A DNA stretch of 64,000 bases, from assembly GCA_016841365.1 (NCBI GenBank), contig JAENZI010000015.1, positions 1 to 64,000 of the forward strand, written 5' to 3'. The DNA comes from Anaerolineaceae bacterium (lineage in GTDB: Bacteria; Chloroflexota; Anaerolineae; Anaerolineales; Anaerolineaceae). Below are positions 51,772 through 61,072 of this stretch, one piece after another. The notes under the pieces were generated by a model. The model did no database searches, was not told where the DNA came from, and worked only from the letters and a program-made list of their open reading frames with translations. A program made the translations under genes and the position numbers. The first letter of the stretch is position 1. Each line of letters begins with the position of its first letter.

Positions 51772-52386
51772 TTACATGACATTGAAGCCTTGCAGTGCCT
51801 GGTAGAACGCAAAACCCGCCAAGACCACCGCCGACACCAGCAGCAGCGCTCGCTGAACCCTTTCCCCCATTGCCCGAGTGCTGGAGAACAATAAGATCAG
51901 GACAATATTGCTGAGGATGAAAACACCATAAAAACTGACCAGGTAAGCCGCACCCCACCAGGGCGAAACCGCCCAGGCTTCGATCAGATTGGGGCCGTTG
52001 ATCAGCGACCAGAATAGCCAGGGGCCTGGAGCAAACAGATTCATCGTGGTGGCTTTGAGCAGGGTCGTCCAGCCGCTCGATTCCTGCACCTCGGCAACGC
52101 CCTGATAGTGCCGAAAAGCCTGGTAGGATTCCCACGCCAGGAAAAGCAGCAGCCCCGCCCCGCCAATCTGCAAAAAGCGGATGAACACGGGCGGCAGGTT
52201 GTTTAACACCAGCATCACCAGCAGGATAACCGGCCCGTCACTGACCAGTGGAGCAAAGGCTGCCGGCAGGGTTTTCTTCCAGCCGTGCTTGATGGCGAAG
52301 GAGAGAAACACAGCCTGAAGCGGCCCGGGTGTGATGCCAGCCGAAAAGCCGATCGTTGCAGCCTGGAGGATGTAGGTGAGAAGCAT
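51772..52386 (-). CDS. LysE/RhtB-family amino acid exporter
   Basis: The 204-residue membrane protein has about six helices and the family motif GITPGPLQAVFLSFA near residue 16-30, with a charged loop after (KHGWKKTLPAAFAPLVSDG). A second conserved segment is NLFAPGPWLFWSLI. Members export amino acids such as lysine, threonine or homoserine; the substrate is unknown. No clear ribosome binding site is visible. The exonuclease gene follows 64 bases downstream in the same direction. The region upstream is filled with repeats. Confidence 0.85.
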   Translation of the reverse strand: MLLTYILQAATIGFSAGITPGPLQAVFLSFAIKHGWKKTLPAAFAPLVSDGPVILLVMLVLNNLPPVFIRFLQIGGAGLLLFLAWESYQAFRHYQGVAEVQESSGWTTLLKATTMNLFAPGPWLFWSLINGPNLIEAWAVSPWWGAAYLVSFYGVFILSNIVLILLFSSTRAMGERVQRALLLVSAVVLAGFAFYQALQGFNVM

Positions 52387-52426
52387 GGGGATTATTATAC
52401 GTCATCCCACGAAAGAATCCTGTCAT

Positions 52427-52890
52427 CGCGAGCCCCTGAGTATAGCGAATCTAAGCACATTTGTCATTGCGAACCCTTGAACGCAGTGAAAGGGTGTGGC
52501 AATCTCTCGTTTCCGCCAGTTATGTGATTTGTCATGCCAAAAGCCATCATGAGATTGCTTCCTCCCGCTGCGCGGCTCGTCGCAATGACACCATTCTGTC
52601 ATCGCGAGCCCCTGAACGTAGCGAAGGGGCGTGGCGATCTCGTTTTTCCGTTCAGCCATGTGATTTGTCATACCAAAAGACATTATGAGATTGCTTCCTC
52701 CTGCAGCGCAGCTCGTCGCAATGACACCATTCTGTCATCGCGAGCCCCTGAGCATAGCGAAGGGGCGTGGCGATCTCGTTTTTCCGTTCAGCCAGGAGGT
52801 TTGTTATGCCAAAAGCAATCATGAGATTGCTTCCTCCCGCTGCGCGACTCGTCGCAATGACAATATTCTGTCATCGCGAGCTTTAGAGCA
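52427..52890. repeat. Second array of 136-bp repeat units, inverse orientation
   Basis: Complete 91-bp elements are at 52551-52641 and 52687-52777, a truncated one starts at 52823, and a diverged one ends GCAATCTC at 52499-52506. Start-to-start distance is 136 bp. The 45-bp spacer (for example 52642-52686) is the reverse complement of that in the array at 29.1-29.8 kb apart from about ten central bases, so the two arrays are one family in opposite orientation. The frames through it, including an N-terminal extension of the next gene, are repeat-derived. Confidence 0.9.
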
Positions 52891-52945
52891 CAGTGAAAGA
52901 GTTATAATTCCCTCTACCCATACCACACAAACTTGCGGAGGAAAC

Positions 52946-53569
52946 ATGAACCAACCCGAATTAACCCAACAAGCGCTATCAATCTTGCGGACAGGCGAAA
53001 ACTTCAACTGGGTGGTGATCACATTGCTGGCACTGGTCATTTACGTTTACACCAATGAATACAGCAAAGGCAATTTCAAGGGCATCGCCGCTGGGCTGAG
53101 CCTCTACCTGGTGCACTGGTTTTTCGAAATCCTGAATGCGCTTATCCAGCACTTTAGCGGGCATGCCCTGTGGACAGTGCCTACCGGCACAAGTTTCCTG
53201 ATCCTGGTTGGGGTCGGCATTGAACTCAGTTTCATGTTTGCCATTGCCGGTTTGTTGCTAAGCAAACTCCTCCCTGAAGACCCAAAATTGAAAATACTGG
53301 GGATTAATAACCGGATTTTCATGGCAGTTGCCAACGCGGCACTGTTTTCAGTGATCGAGATCTTCCTCGCCAAAACACCCGCTTTCCATTGGATCTATCC
53401 CTGGTGGGGTTCCATCCCGGTGTTCATCACAGTCTATATCCCGTTTTTTGTTGTATCCTTCTTGTGCTACGATTGGAAGCCAAAAGTCCAGCGCCAGGTG
53501 ATTGGCGGCCTTCTTATTGTGGACGTTTTGATGATGATTATCTTCGCCGGGATTCTGGGTTGGATTTAG
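52946..53569 (+). CDS. Hypothetical polytopic membrane protein
   Basis: The 207-residue protein has six to seven hydrophobic segments beginning at about residue 19 (WVVITLLALVIYVYTNEY). GGAGGA just before ATG 52946 fixes the start; the frame continues upstream only through repeat DNA. I do not recognise the family. Tryptophan and aromatic residues at helix ends are typical of integral membrane proteins. It stands alone and is convergent with recJ. Confidence 0.72.
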   Translation: MNQPELTQQALSILRTGENFNWVVITLLALVIYVYTNEYSKGNFKGIAAGLSLYLVHWFFEILNALIQHFSGHALWTVPTGTSFLILVGVGIELSFMFAIAGLLLSKLLPEDPKLKILGINNRIFMAVANAALFSVIEIFLAKTPAFHWIYPWWGSIPVFITVYIPFFVVSFLCYDWKPKVQRQVIGGLLIVDVLMMIIFAGILGWI

Positions 53570-53588
53570 AACAGCTCAATCACATACA

Positions 53589-55313
53589 TCATTCTGCTGC
53601 TTTGATATCTTTCACGTTCAATTGCAAACTGCTGCGCCCGTTGAATATGTTGATTTCGAAGCGATAAGCCAGATCAATCCGTTCCGGCAGATCCGCCATC
53701 CAATACCCCTGCCTGAAGGCGATGGCATCATAGAAACGGCCGCCAGCTCGCAAATTCAGTTTCAAATGTGATCCTTCTTTGCCGACAGCTCTGGCATGCG
53801 CCACCTCAACATTGCGCGAGACAAATACTGGCTCCGGGTTGCCTCTTCCGGTTGGCTCAAGCTGGTGAATATCATCAAGGATTTCGGGGATATATCTGGG
53901 CGCCAGCTTTTCCAGTTTGATCTCACGATCAACCTTGAGCACAGGCAAAAGTTCCAATTCTCTCAATTGCTCTTCAGCGATCGCACGCATCCGCGTAACC
54001 AGAGCATCACGGTTCTCATTGCGCACAGTAAAACCCGCCGCCGCCGCATGCCCCCCGTGGCGCACCAGCAGATCTGCACATCGATCGAGCGCATCGGTGA
54101 TGTGAAACTCGGGTATGGACCGGCAGGATGCCACCGTTGTTTCTTCCCCCTGGTGAGCGATGATCGCTGGCCGATAATACAGTTCTGTCAACCTGGATGC
54201 CGCCAGACCCACCACACCCTCACTAAAGTCCGGATCGGCAGCAAAGAACAACACCGCATCAGGGTCCTCGCCCAAAACCTGCTCAGCCGCCTTCGTCCGG
54301 ATCGCGCTGGTCATGTCCTGGCGTTCCTGGTTGTAAGAATCCAACTGCTGGGCAAGCCGCCCTGCCTCAAACAGGTCTTGCGTGGTCAACAGCTCAAAAG
54401 CCGTGAGCGCGGACTCGAGCCGTCCAGCCGCATTCAAGCGGGGCCCTAAACCAAACCCGATGTTGCTGGCGTCGCACTTGGTCAGGTCAATCCCTGAAAC
54501 CTGTGCCAATGAGAAAATCCCCTGGCGGGGTGCGAGGCGCAACTTATCCAGCCCCAATTTCACCAGCATGCGGTTTTCTCCCCTGAGCGGGGCAAGGTCA
54601 GCCACTGTCCCGATGGCAACCAGGTCCAGCCAGCTGTCCGCATCCACCCCCTCCTGTGGATAGCGCGCCAAATATGCGCATGCCAATTTATACGCCAGCC
54701 CCACACCTGCCAGCATTTTCTCTGGATAGGGGTCACCCGGCTGTTTTGGGTCGATCACCGCCAGTGCTGGGGGCAAAACCTCTCCTGTGGTGTGATGATC
54801 AGTGACAATCACGCTCATCCCCAAGTGGTTGGCTAACGCCACTTCTTCTACAGAGCGCACGCCGCAGTCCACGGTGATGATCAGGTTAGCGCCTTCTTCA
54901 GCCAGTTGATGAATGGCTTCTTCGTTCAGTCCATAACCCTCATCGTAGCGGTTGGGAATATAAACCCTAGGGGTCACGCCAAGCGCATTGAAAAACTCCA
55001 CCATCAGTGCGGTGGATGTGACGCCATCGGCGTCGTAATCTCCGTAGACAACGATATTTTCAAGATTGACCACCGCCTGGTGGGTTCTTTCTACCGCGGC
55101 GTCCATCCCCATTAGCAAAAAAGGGTCTGTGGGGAAGCCGACCGTTCCATCAATGAAATGGCGAGCGGAGATGTCATCTACAATCCCGCGATTGTAGAGC
55201 AATTGCCGTAACAGCGGAGGAAAATCCCTTAAGTTCTTATCAACATCCTGCGTTATTTTATGATGCACATCCCAGCGTTTGGGCAGCGGTCGCAGATCGA
55301 TTTCAGTGGTCAT
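53589..55313 (-). CDS. recJ: Single-stranded-DNA-specific exonuclease RecJ
   Basis: RecJ degrades single-stranded DNA 5' to 3' in recombination and repair. The 574-residue protein has the DHH phosphoesterase motifs: NIVVYGDYDADGVTSTALM near residue 80, ITVDCGVRS near 145, IVTDHHTTGE near 165 and DPKQPGDPYP. The DHHA1 domain has VRHGGHAAAAGFTVR near residue 445, and a C-terminal OB fold closes the protein. ATG 55313 is chosen from family length; the frame extends 18 codons upstream. It is divergent from the CcrM-like methylase gene. Confidence 0.95.
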   Translation of the reverse strand: MTTEIDLRPLPKRWDVHHKITQDVDKNLRDFPPLLRQLLYNRGIVDDISARHFIDGTVGFPTDPFLLMGMDAAVERTHQAVVNLENIVVYGDYDADGVTSTALMVEFFNALGVTPRVYIPNRYDEGYGLNEEAIHQLAEEGANLIITVDCGVRSVEEVALANHLGMSVIVTDHHTTGEVLPPALAVIDPKQPGDPYPEKMLAGVGLAYKLACAYLARYPQEGVDADSWLDLVAIGTVADLAPLRGENRMLVKLGLDKLRLAPRQGIFSLAQVSGIDLTKCDASNIGFGLGPRLNAAGRLESALTAFELLTTQDLFEAGRLAQQLDSYNQERQDMTSAIRTKAAEQVLGEDPDAVLFFAADPDFSEGVVGLAASRLTELYYRPAIIAHQGEETTVASCRSIPEFHITDALDRCADLLVRHGGHAAAAGFTVRNENRDALVTRMRAIAEEQLRELELLPVLKVDREIKLEKLAPRYIPEILDDIHQLEPTGRGNPEPVFVSRNVEVAHARAVGKEGSHLKLNLRAGGRFYDAIAFRQGYWMADLPERIDLAYRFEINIFNGRSSLQLNVKDIKAAE

Positions 55314-55462
55314 AGGCTCATTTCTAATATGTAATAACCGGCAATAACTACAAGGATTATAACGCACGCGGCAACGCCTATTTCCCCTTGACCGGCGTTA
55401 CAAACCGGATTGGTGAAACTCAGCCCCCAAAGCGCATAAAAACCGTTAAAATAAGAACACCA

Positions 55463-56554
55463 ATGACCAAGCCGAACCCCGCACTCCCCCTCGATCAGGT
55501 GTTGATCGGTGACTGCCGCGAGATTTTAGCGGATTTACCCGAAAACGCCGTCGACCTGATCTTTGCCGACCCGCCTTATAACCTCCAGTTGGAGGGCGAG
55601 TTGTGGCGCCCCAACCTGACCCGGGTGGATGCGGTGGATGACGACTGGGACCAGTTCGACAGCTTTAGCCAGTATGACCAGTTCACCCGCGAGTGGCTGG
55701 AAGCCTGCAGAAGGGTGCTCAAACCGACGGGCACATTGTGGGTGATCGGCTCTTACCACAACATCTACCGTGTCGGGAAAATCTTACAGGATCTCAAGTT
55801 TTGGGTGTTGAATGATGTAGTGTGGGTCAAAGCCAATCCTATGCCGAATTTTAGAGGGGTGCGTTATACCAACGCGCATGAAACTCTGCTGTGGGTACAA
55901 AAAGAAAAAGGCGCCAGGTACACCTTCAACTACCATGCGATGAAAGGCCTAAACGACGACCTGCAGATGCGGTCCGACTGGTACCTGCCCCTCTGCACAG
56001 GCAAAGAGCGCCTTAAAGATGGCGATGGCGAAAAAGCCCACCCCACGCAAAAACCCGAAGCCCTGCTGTACCGCATCATCATGGCCAGTTCCAACCCGGG
56101 CGATGTGGTGCTGGACCCCTTCTTTGGCACAGGCACCACAGGTGCAGTCGCACGCAAACTCCACCGCCACTTCATTGGCGTGGAAATCGATAAAAAGTAC
56201 GCCGATTTGGCAATGGACAGGGTAAACGAAGTCGTTCAGTTAGAGTTTGATCCGCCCGTCTTTGTTTCTCCCAACCCGCGGCGTCTTAAACGCATCCCGT
56301 TTGGCAATCTGGTCGAAAGCGGCTTGCTTGAACCCGGCCAATTGCTGTATTTTGGCGCCGAAGGCGAACTGACCGCAAAAGTGCTGGCAGATGGTAAACT
56401 TTCTTTCAACGGCAAACGCGGTTCCATCCACCAAATCGCCAAGATGATCAAAGATGGACCCAGCAACGGCTGGAAGTTATGGTATTACGACGACCCAAAA
56501 ACCCACAGACGGGAGCAAATCGACCGCCTGAGAGAAATCATGCGTGAAGCATAA
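55463..56554 (+). CDS. CcrM-like DNA adenine methyltransferase with RAMA domain
   Basis: The 363-residue protein looks like a full-length CcrM/HinfI-type beta-class methylase. Motif IV is FADPPYNLQLEGELWRPN near residue 33, followed by VDAVDDDWDQFDSF and WVIGSYHNIYRVG, all very close to Caulobacter CcrM as I remember it. The AdoMet motif I is LDPFFGTGTTGAVA near residue 215. The C-terminal RAMA-like domain (VESGLLEPGQLLYFGAEG, then GSIHQIAKMI) is also that of CcrM. CcrM methylates adenine in GANTC; the same site is inferred here. No restriction enzyme gene is next to it, so it is an orphan methylase, probably regulatory. Confidence 0.92.
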   Translation: MTKPNPALPLDQVLIGDCREILADLPENAVDLIFADPPYNLQLEGELWRPNLTRVDAVDDDWDQFDSFSQYDQFTREWLEACRRVLKPTGTLWVIGSYHNIYRVGKILQDLKFWVLNDVVWVKANPMPNFRGVRYTNAHETLLWVQKEKGARYTFNYHAMKGLNDDLQMRSDWYLPLCTGKERLKDGDGEKAHPTQKPEALLYRIIMASSNPGDVVLDPFFGTGTTGAVARKLHRHFIGVEIDKKYADLAMDRVNEVVQLEFDPPVFVSPNPRRLKRIPFGNLVESGLLEPGQLLYFGAEGELTAKVLADGKLSFNGKRGSIHQIAKMIKDGPSNGWKLWYYDDPKTHRREQIDRLREIMREA

Positions 56555-56617
56555 TTTATCAAACCGGTGCATAGAGTCCAAAGCAAACACCGGAAAACAA
56601 TCAAAAGGAATAAACCA

Positions 56618-58393
56618 ATGGAAAATAAGAAAACCTATCAGCAAACAGCCTGGAGCCTCACCGATCTTTTTGAGAGCTTTGATGACCCCAAGTACCAGGC
56701 AGCCTACAAAGAAGTTGAGCAAGGGACCAAGAACTTCCAGGCATATCGCGACCAATTGACACCGGATATCAGCGAAGAGCTATTCCTCAAGATCATCACC
56801 ACCTATGAGCAGTTCTACCGCTTGATGAGCCGCCTGGATGGCTTTGCGCAGCTTGCCTTCGCCGCCGATACGCAAGACCAAAAAGCCCAATCGGAAGTCG
56901 CCCGCGTCAACCAGTTTGAGGCGGAAATGGGCAACCAGACCATCTTCTTCAGCCTGTGGTGGAAAGCTTTGGATGAAGAAAATGCCCAAAGGCTGCTGAA
57001 AGCCGCTGGCGATTATCACTACTGGCTGGAAGCCATGCGCAATTGGAAGGACTACACCCTCAGCGAGCCCGAAGAGAAGATCGTCAACATCAAAGACGTG
57101 ACCGGCGTAAACGCGCTGAACATGTTATACGATTCGATCACCAACCGCTACACCTTTAAAATCGAAGTCGCTGGCGAAGAAAAAGAAATGACACGCGGCG
57201 AATTAATGGCGCTGGTGCGCGAACCCGACCCCGATTTGCGCAAGCGAGCCTATCAAACCCTCTACCGGGTATATGAAGACGATGCCCCCATCCTGGGGCA
57301 GATCTATCAGTCCATCGTGCGCGATTGGCGCAATGAAAACGTCAACATCCGCGGGTTCAAAAAGCCCATCTCCGTCCGCAACCTGGTCAACGACATCCCC
57401 GATGAGGTTGTCGAGACTCTCCTGGATGTGACCCGCAAAAACACCAAGCACTTCCACCGCTTCTTCAATCTCAAGGCCAAGCGAATCGGGATGGATAAAC
57501 TTCGCCGGTATGACATTTATGCGCCGGTGGCAAAATCAGATAAGAAATACAACTTCAGCGATGCAGCCGACATCGTCCTGGAATCCTTTACCGAGTTTGA
57601 TCCCCGCTTTGCACAAATGGCACAGCAGATCTTCGATGCCAGCCATGTGGACAGCCAGGTGCGCAAGGGCAAGATGAGCGGTGCGTTCTGCGCCACCATC
57701 TCCCCGGACCTGACCCCCTGGGTGCTATTGAACTACCAGGGACGCCCAGATGATGTGGCAACCATGGCACATGAACTTGGTCACGGCATCCACTCCCTGA
57801 TGGCGCAGGAACACTCGGCTTTTACGCAGCACGCCTGTCTGCCCCTAGCTGAAACCGCCTCTACCTTTGGCGAAATGATGCTGGTCGACAAACTCCTCGC
57901 TGAGGAAACTAACGAAGCCGTCCGGCGCGACCTGCTCTTCCGCCAGATGGACGACTCCTTTGCCACCATCATCAGGCAGAATTATTTCTCCATGTTTGAG
58001 CAAACCGCTCACGATATGATCGCCGAGGGTGCACAGGTGAACGAGATCGCCGAAGCCTATCTTGAAAACCTCAAAACCGAATTCGGCGATGCAGTGGATA
58101 TCTCCGACGAGTTCCGCTGGGAATGGGTGATGATCCCGCATTTCTATGGCGTGCCGTTCTATGTCTACGCGTACGCCTTCGGTCAACTGCTGGTGCTGTC
58201 GCTCTACAAACAATTTAAAGAAGAAGGCAACGCCTTCAAACCCCGCTATATGCAGATCCTCTCCGCTGGCGGTTCAATCGCCCCGGTGAAATTGCTCAGC
58301 AACGCCGGCTTTGATGTGACCTCTGCCGAATTCTGGCAGGGCGGCTACGATGTAATTGATGAGATGGTAACCACGCTCGAAAATTTGGACTAA
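56618..58393 (+). CDS. pepF: Oligoendopeptidase F-type M3 metallopeptidase
   Basis: The 591-residue zinc peptidase degrades oligopeptides in the cytoplasm. The zinc site is MAHELGHGIHSLM near residue 386, with the third ligand glutamate in ETASTFGEMML about 25 residues later. The N-terminal half is helical (TAWSLTDLFESFDDPKYQ at the start, as in PepF), and the C-terminal HFYGVPFYVYAYAFGQLL segment carries the substrate tyrosines of M3 peptidases. AAAGGAAT supports ATG 56618. A strong bidirectional terminator follows. It may supply amino acids from peptides, in line with the fermentation genes. Confidence 0.94.
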   Translation: MENKKTYQQTAWSLTDLFESFDDPKYQAAYKEVEQGTKNFQAYRDQLTPDISEELFLKIITTYEQFYRLMSRLDGFAQLAFAADTQDQKAQSEVARVNQFEAEMGNQTIFFSLWWKALDEENAQRLLKAAGDYHYWLEAMRNWKDYTLSEPEEKIVNIKDVTGVNALNMLYDSITNRYTFKIEVAGEEKEMTRGELMALVREPDPDLRKRAYQTLYRVYEDDAPILGQIYQSIVRDWRNENVNIRGFKKPISVRNLVNDIPDEVVETLLDVTRKNTKHFHRFFNLKAKRIGMDKLRRYDIYAPVAKSDKKYNFSDAADIVLESFTEFDPRFAQMAQQIFDASHVDSQVRKGKMSGAFCATISPDLTPWVLLNYQGRPDDVATMAHELGHGIHSLMAQEHSAFTQHACLPLAETASTFGEMMLVDKLLAEETNEAVRRDLLFRQMDDSFATIIRQNYFSMFEQTAHDMIAEGAQVNEIAEAYLENLKTEFGDAVDISDEFRWEWVMIPHFYGVPFYVYAYAFGQLLVLSLYKQFKEEGNAFKPRYMQILSAGGSIAPVKLLSNAGFDVTSAEFWQGGYDVIDEMVTTLENLD

Positions 58394-58415
58394 GTAGAAG
58401 AAAACACATAAGTAA

Positions 58416-58450
58416 AATCCCGGTCACTGATTTGATTGGTGACCGGGATT
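58416..58450. terminator. Bidirectional intrinsic terminator between pepF and MFS gene
   Basis: AATCCCGGTCAC (58416-58427) is perfectly complementary to GTGACCGGGATT (58439-58450), a 12-bp stem with 11-base loop. ATTTTG follows on the plus side and TTTTACTTATG on the minus side, so it can serve both convergent genes. Confidence 0.88.
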
Positions 58451-58457
58451 ATTTTGT

Positions 58458-59627
58458 CTATTGGGCAGGGATTCCCTCTGCAGATCTCTCCGCATTGTCC
58501 ATGCGGCGGAAGACCAGCAGGAACAACCCCAAAGCGATCAAACTCATCACCAAACTCAAAACCCAAACGGAACGCACGCCATAAGCCCCCATCAAGTTAC
58601 CGCCAAAATATACCCCCAGGCCAGATCCAATCCCAAAAATTGCCGTGGAATACAATCCCTGCCCCGTCGCCCGCCACTTGGGGTGCACCAACTGATCCAC
58701 CAGGGCAATTGCGATCACAAGGAAACTCACTGTAGAGATCCCATTAAATATCTGTGTGGGGAGCACCCAAACGGGGTCCTTGACAAAGATATAAATCAGC
58801 CAGCGGAAGGGCAAAACAATTGCCCCCAGGATAATCAGCCCGCGTTTCGAATAACGTCGCAGCAGATAGGGCACTGCCAGCATCATCGGGATTTCGATCA
58901 ATGCTTGCAATGATATGATCACGCCAATCAACCAATCCGAGGCATCTAAGAACTGCAGATGGATTGTCTGGTAGTTGAGGCAGATGCCAAGCGTGGCGCC
59001 AAAAAACACACTGCCTAACAAAAATATAGCAAAGTCCTTGTTTTTTGTGATCACTTCCCAACCCTTAACGCCCACATAGGAATAAGCTTTGCCGCTTTCA
59101 GGCAGGAGTAGGCTTAACAACCCCAAAACAACAAAGATGCCGACCAAAAACCAGGCAAAATAGGTCAGGATCTGGTTGAGGAACAAGCCTGCCATCAGGA
59201 TGCTGGATATACCAAACCCCAGCGACCCCCATAAGCGGACCAGGCTGAATTCATCGGGCTTTCCAACAGATTCAAGATAGTCAATCAAAATCGCATTGCT
59301 GATCGGGCCGATGGGGGCGATCATCACCGAAAATAAGAAGGAACACATAAACCCAAAGATGAACGTCTCAGCAAAGGTGAAACCAAAACAAGCCAGCGCT
59401 ACACCCATCGATCCAATCAATAATAAGATCCGCCGCTGGTTGAATACATCACTCAGATAACTCCATAGGGGTTGAAACACCAGTGAAACAATCGGCATCA
59501 AGCCAATCATCAAACCAATTTGTGCGCCGGTGTACCCTTTTTGTGACAGAAACACTGCGAAAAAAGGCCCAAAAACACCATTTGAAAAAAATTGAAAGAA
59601 AAAGAACAACTTGAATCGTAATTTCAT
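58458..59627 (-). CDS. Major facilitator superfamily transporter
   Basis: The 389-residue protein has twelve predicted helices in two bundles with a central loop near residue 190. The MFS motif A appears as PLWSYLSDVFNQRRILLLIG near residue 55. The N-terminus (FKLFFFFQFFSNGVFGPFFAVFLSQKGYTG) resembles the MFS_1/LacY-like nucleoside or sugar symporter branch. The substrate is unknown. AAGGAGA precedes the ATG. It stands alone. Confidence 0.88.
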   Translation of the reverse strand: MKLRFKLFFFFQFFSNGVFGPFFAVFLSQKGYTGAQIGLMIGLMPIVSLVFQPLWSYLSDVFNQRRILLLIGSMGVALACFGFTFAETFIFGFMCSFLFSVMIAPIGPISNAILIDYLESVGKPDEFSLVRLWGSLGFGISSILMAGLFLNQILTYFAWFLVGIFVVLGLLSLLLPESGKAYSYVGVKGWEVITKNKDFAIFLLGSVFFGATLGICLNYQTIHLQFLDASDWLIGVIISLQALIEIPMMLAVPYLLRRYSKRGLIILGAIVLPFRWLIYIFVKDPVWVLPTQIFNGISTVSFLVIAIALVDQLVHPKWRATGQGLYSTAIFGIGSGLGVYFGGNLMGAYGVRSVWVLSLVMSLIALGLFLLVFRRMDNAERSAEGIPAQ

Positions 59628-59722
59628 ACAATCTCCTTAAACCTTACTAAGTATAATGCCTAAAACAAGCAATTTATCTATTACAATTTGGTAAGTTCCC
59701 AACAACACAGAGAGGTGCAAGG

Positions 59723-61048
59723 ATGGACAAGGAAATTATTCGCCAAATTGACGAGCATTTGATCCTGCGGCGGTCGACACAAGCAGATGCGCAGGAAGTG
59801 GCGCGATTCAACAAGGAAATCCATGGTGAAGGCAAATGGGATGAGATCGGACTGGTGGATTGGACGCTGGACTTGCTCAGCGGTGAGGGGCCAACATTTA
59901 CACCTGATGATTTCACCCTCGTAGAAGACACCAGCAGCGGCAAGATTGTGTCAGCCTGCTGTCTGATATCGCAAACCTGGGCTTATGAAGGCATCCCCTT
60001 CAAGGTTGGCCGCCCCGAGCTGGTCGGCACCCACAAGGATTACCGCCGCAAAGGTTTGATCCGCCAGCAGTTCGACGTACTGCACGAGTGGAGCAAACAA
60101 CGCGGCGAATTGGTGCAGGTGATCACCGGCATCCCCTATTACTACCGCCAGTTCGGATATGAGATGACCCTCAACCTGGGCGGCGGCAGGGCGGGTTACG
60201 AAGCGCATGTCCCCGAACTAAAAGAAGATGAGACCGAACCTTACACCTTTCGGCTTGCCGAAGAAGGTGATATCCCCTTCTTGATGGAAACCTACCAGCG
60301 CGGATCTTCACGCAATATGGTCAATGCCGTGTGGGATGAAGCGCAATGGCGCTATGAACTTTTCGGGAAGCGGAAATACAACATCAACCGGCGCATGATC
60401 TACATCATCGAAGATCAATCGGGCAAGCCGGCAGGTTTCATCGGCATCCCGCCTCATAAATGGGGGAAAAGCATGATGCTGACCCTGTATGAAATTGCCG
60501 AAGGATTCGCCTGGACGGATATTACACCCAGCGTGATTCGCTTCCTCTGGCAAACCGGCGTGCGCCTGGGGGAGGAACAGGACCAGCCGCAGCAGATATT
60601 CGGGTTCTGGCTGGGTGAGCAGCACCCCGCCTACGATGTGATCGACACATTGCTCCCCCGTAAACGCCAACCCTATACCTATTATGTGCGCGTACCTGAC
60701 CTGCCCGCCTTCCTCAACCTGGTCAAGCCGGTATTGGAAGCACGCCTGGCTGAAAGTTCATTTGTCAATTACACGGGAGAATTAAAGATCAGCTTCTATC
60801 GGGATGGTATCCGTCTGAAGTTCAATCAAGGCCGTCTTGAAACCATTGACCCTTTGCGGTTCGATGAAATTGAGGGGTGCGCTGCTAATTTCCCCCCGTT
60901 CACCTTCTTCCACCTTGTTTTTAGTCATCGCAACATGGCAGAGATCAAACAAGCCTACACGGACTGCACCACGGATAAGGATGAGACCATGCATCTCTTG
61001 GACGCACTATTTCCCAAAAAGCCATCATCCATTTGGGATATTGCCTGA
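59723..61048 (+). CDS. GNAT-family N-acetyltransferase
   Basis: The 441-residue protein begins with an acetyltransferase domain (LILRRSTQADAQEVARFNKE) with the acetyl-CoA pocket in GTHKDYRRKGLIRQQFDVLHEW near residue 110, of which the diagnostic part is RRKGLIRQ. YYYRQFGYEM near residue 145 is also typical. The remaining 260 residues hold a second degenerate acetyltransferase-like domain and a C-terminal part of the Eis/Acetyltransf_9 type. Substrate unknown; Eis-like enzymes acetylate amines. AGGTG and AAGG lie before the ATG. Confidence 0.83.
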   Translation: MDKEIIRQIDEHLILRRSTQADAQEVARFNKEIHGEGKWDEIGLVDWTLDLLSGEGPTFTPDDFTLVEDTSSGKIVSACCLISQTWAYEGIPFKVGRPELVGTHKDYRRKGLIRQQFDVLHEWSKQRGELVQVITGIPYYYRQFGYEMTLNLGGGRAGYEAHVPELKEDETEPYTFRLAEEGDIPFLMETYQRGSSRNMVNAVWDEAQWRYELFGKRKYNINRRMIYIIEDQSGKPAGFIGIPPHKWGKSMMLTLYEIAEGFAWTDITPSVIRFLWQTGVRLGEEQDQPQQIFGFWLGEQHPAYDVIDTLLPRKRQPYTYYVRVPDLPAFLNLVKPVLEARLAESSFVNYTGELKISFYRDGIRLKFNQGRLETIDPLRFDEIEGCAANFPPFTFFHLVFSHRNMAEIKQAYTDCTTDKDETMHLLDALFPKKPSSIWDIA

Positions 61049-61072
61049 CCGTTTATTTCAGCAATCAGAAGA

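Noticed and set aside
52685-52945. N-terminal extension of the membrane protein at 52946
   Set aside because: The extension lies in repeat DNA; the ATG at 52946 has a strong ribosome binding site and begins the membrane-protein-like sequence.
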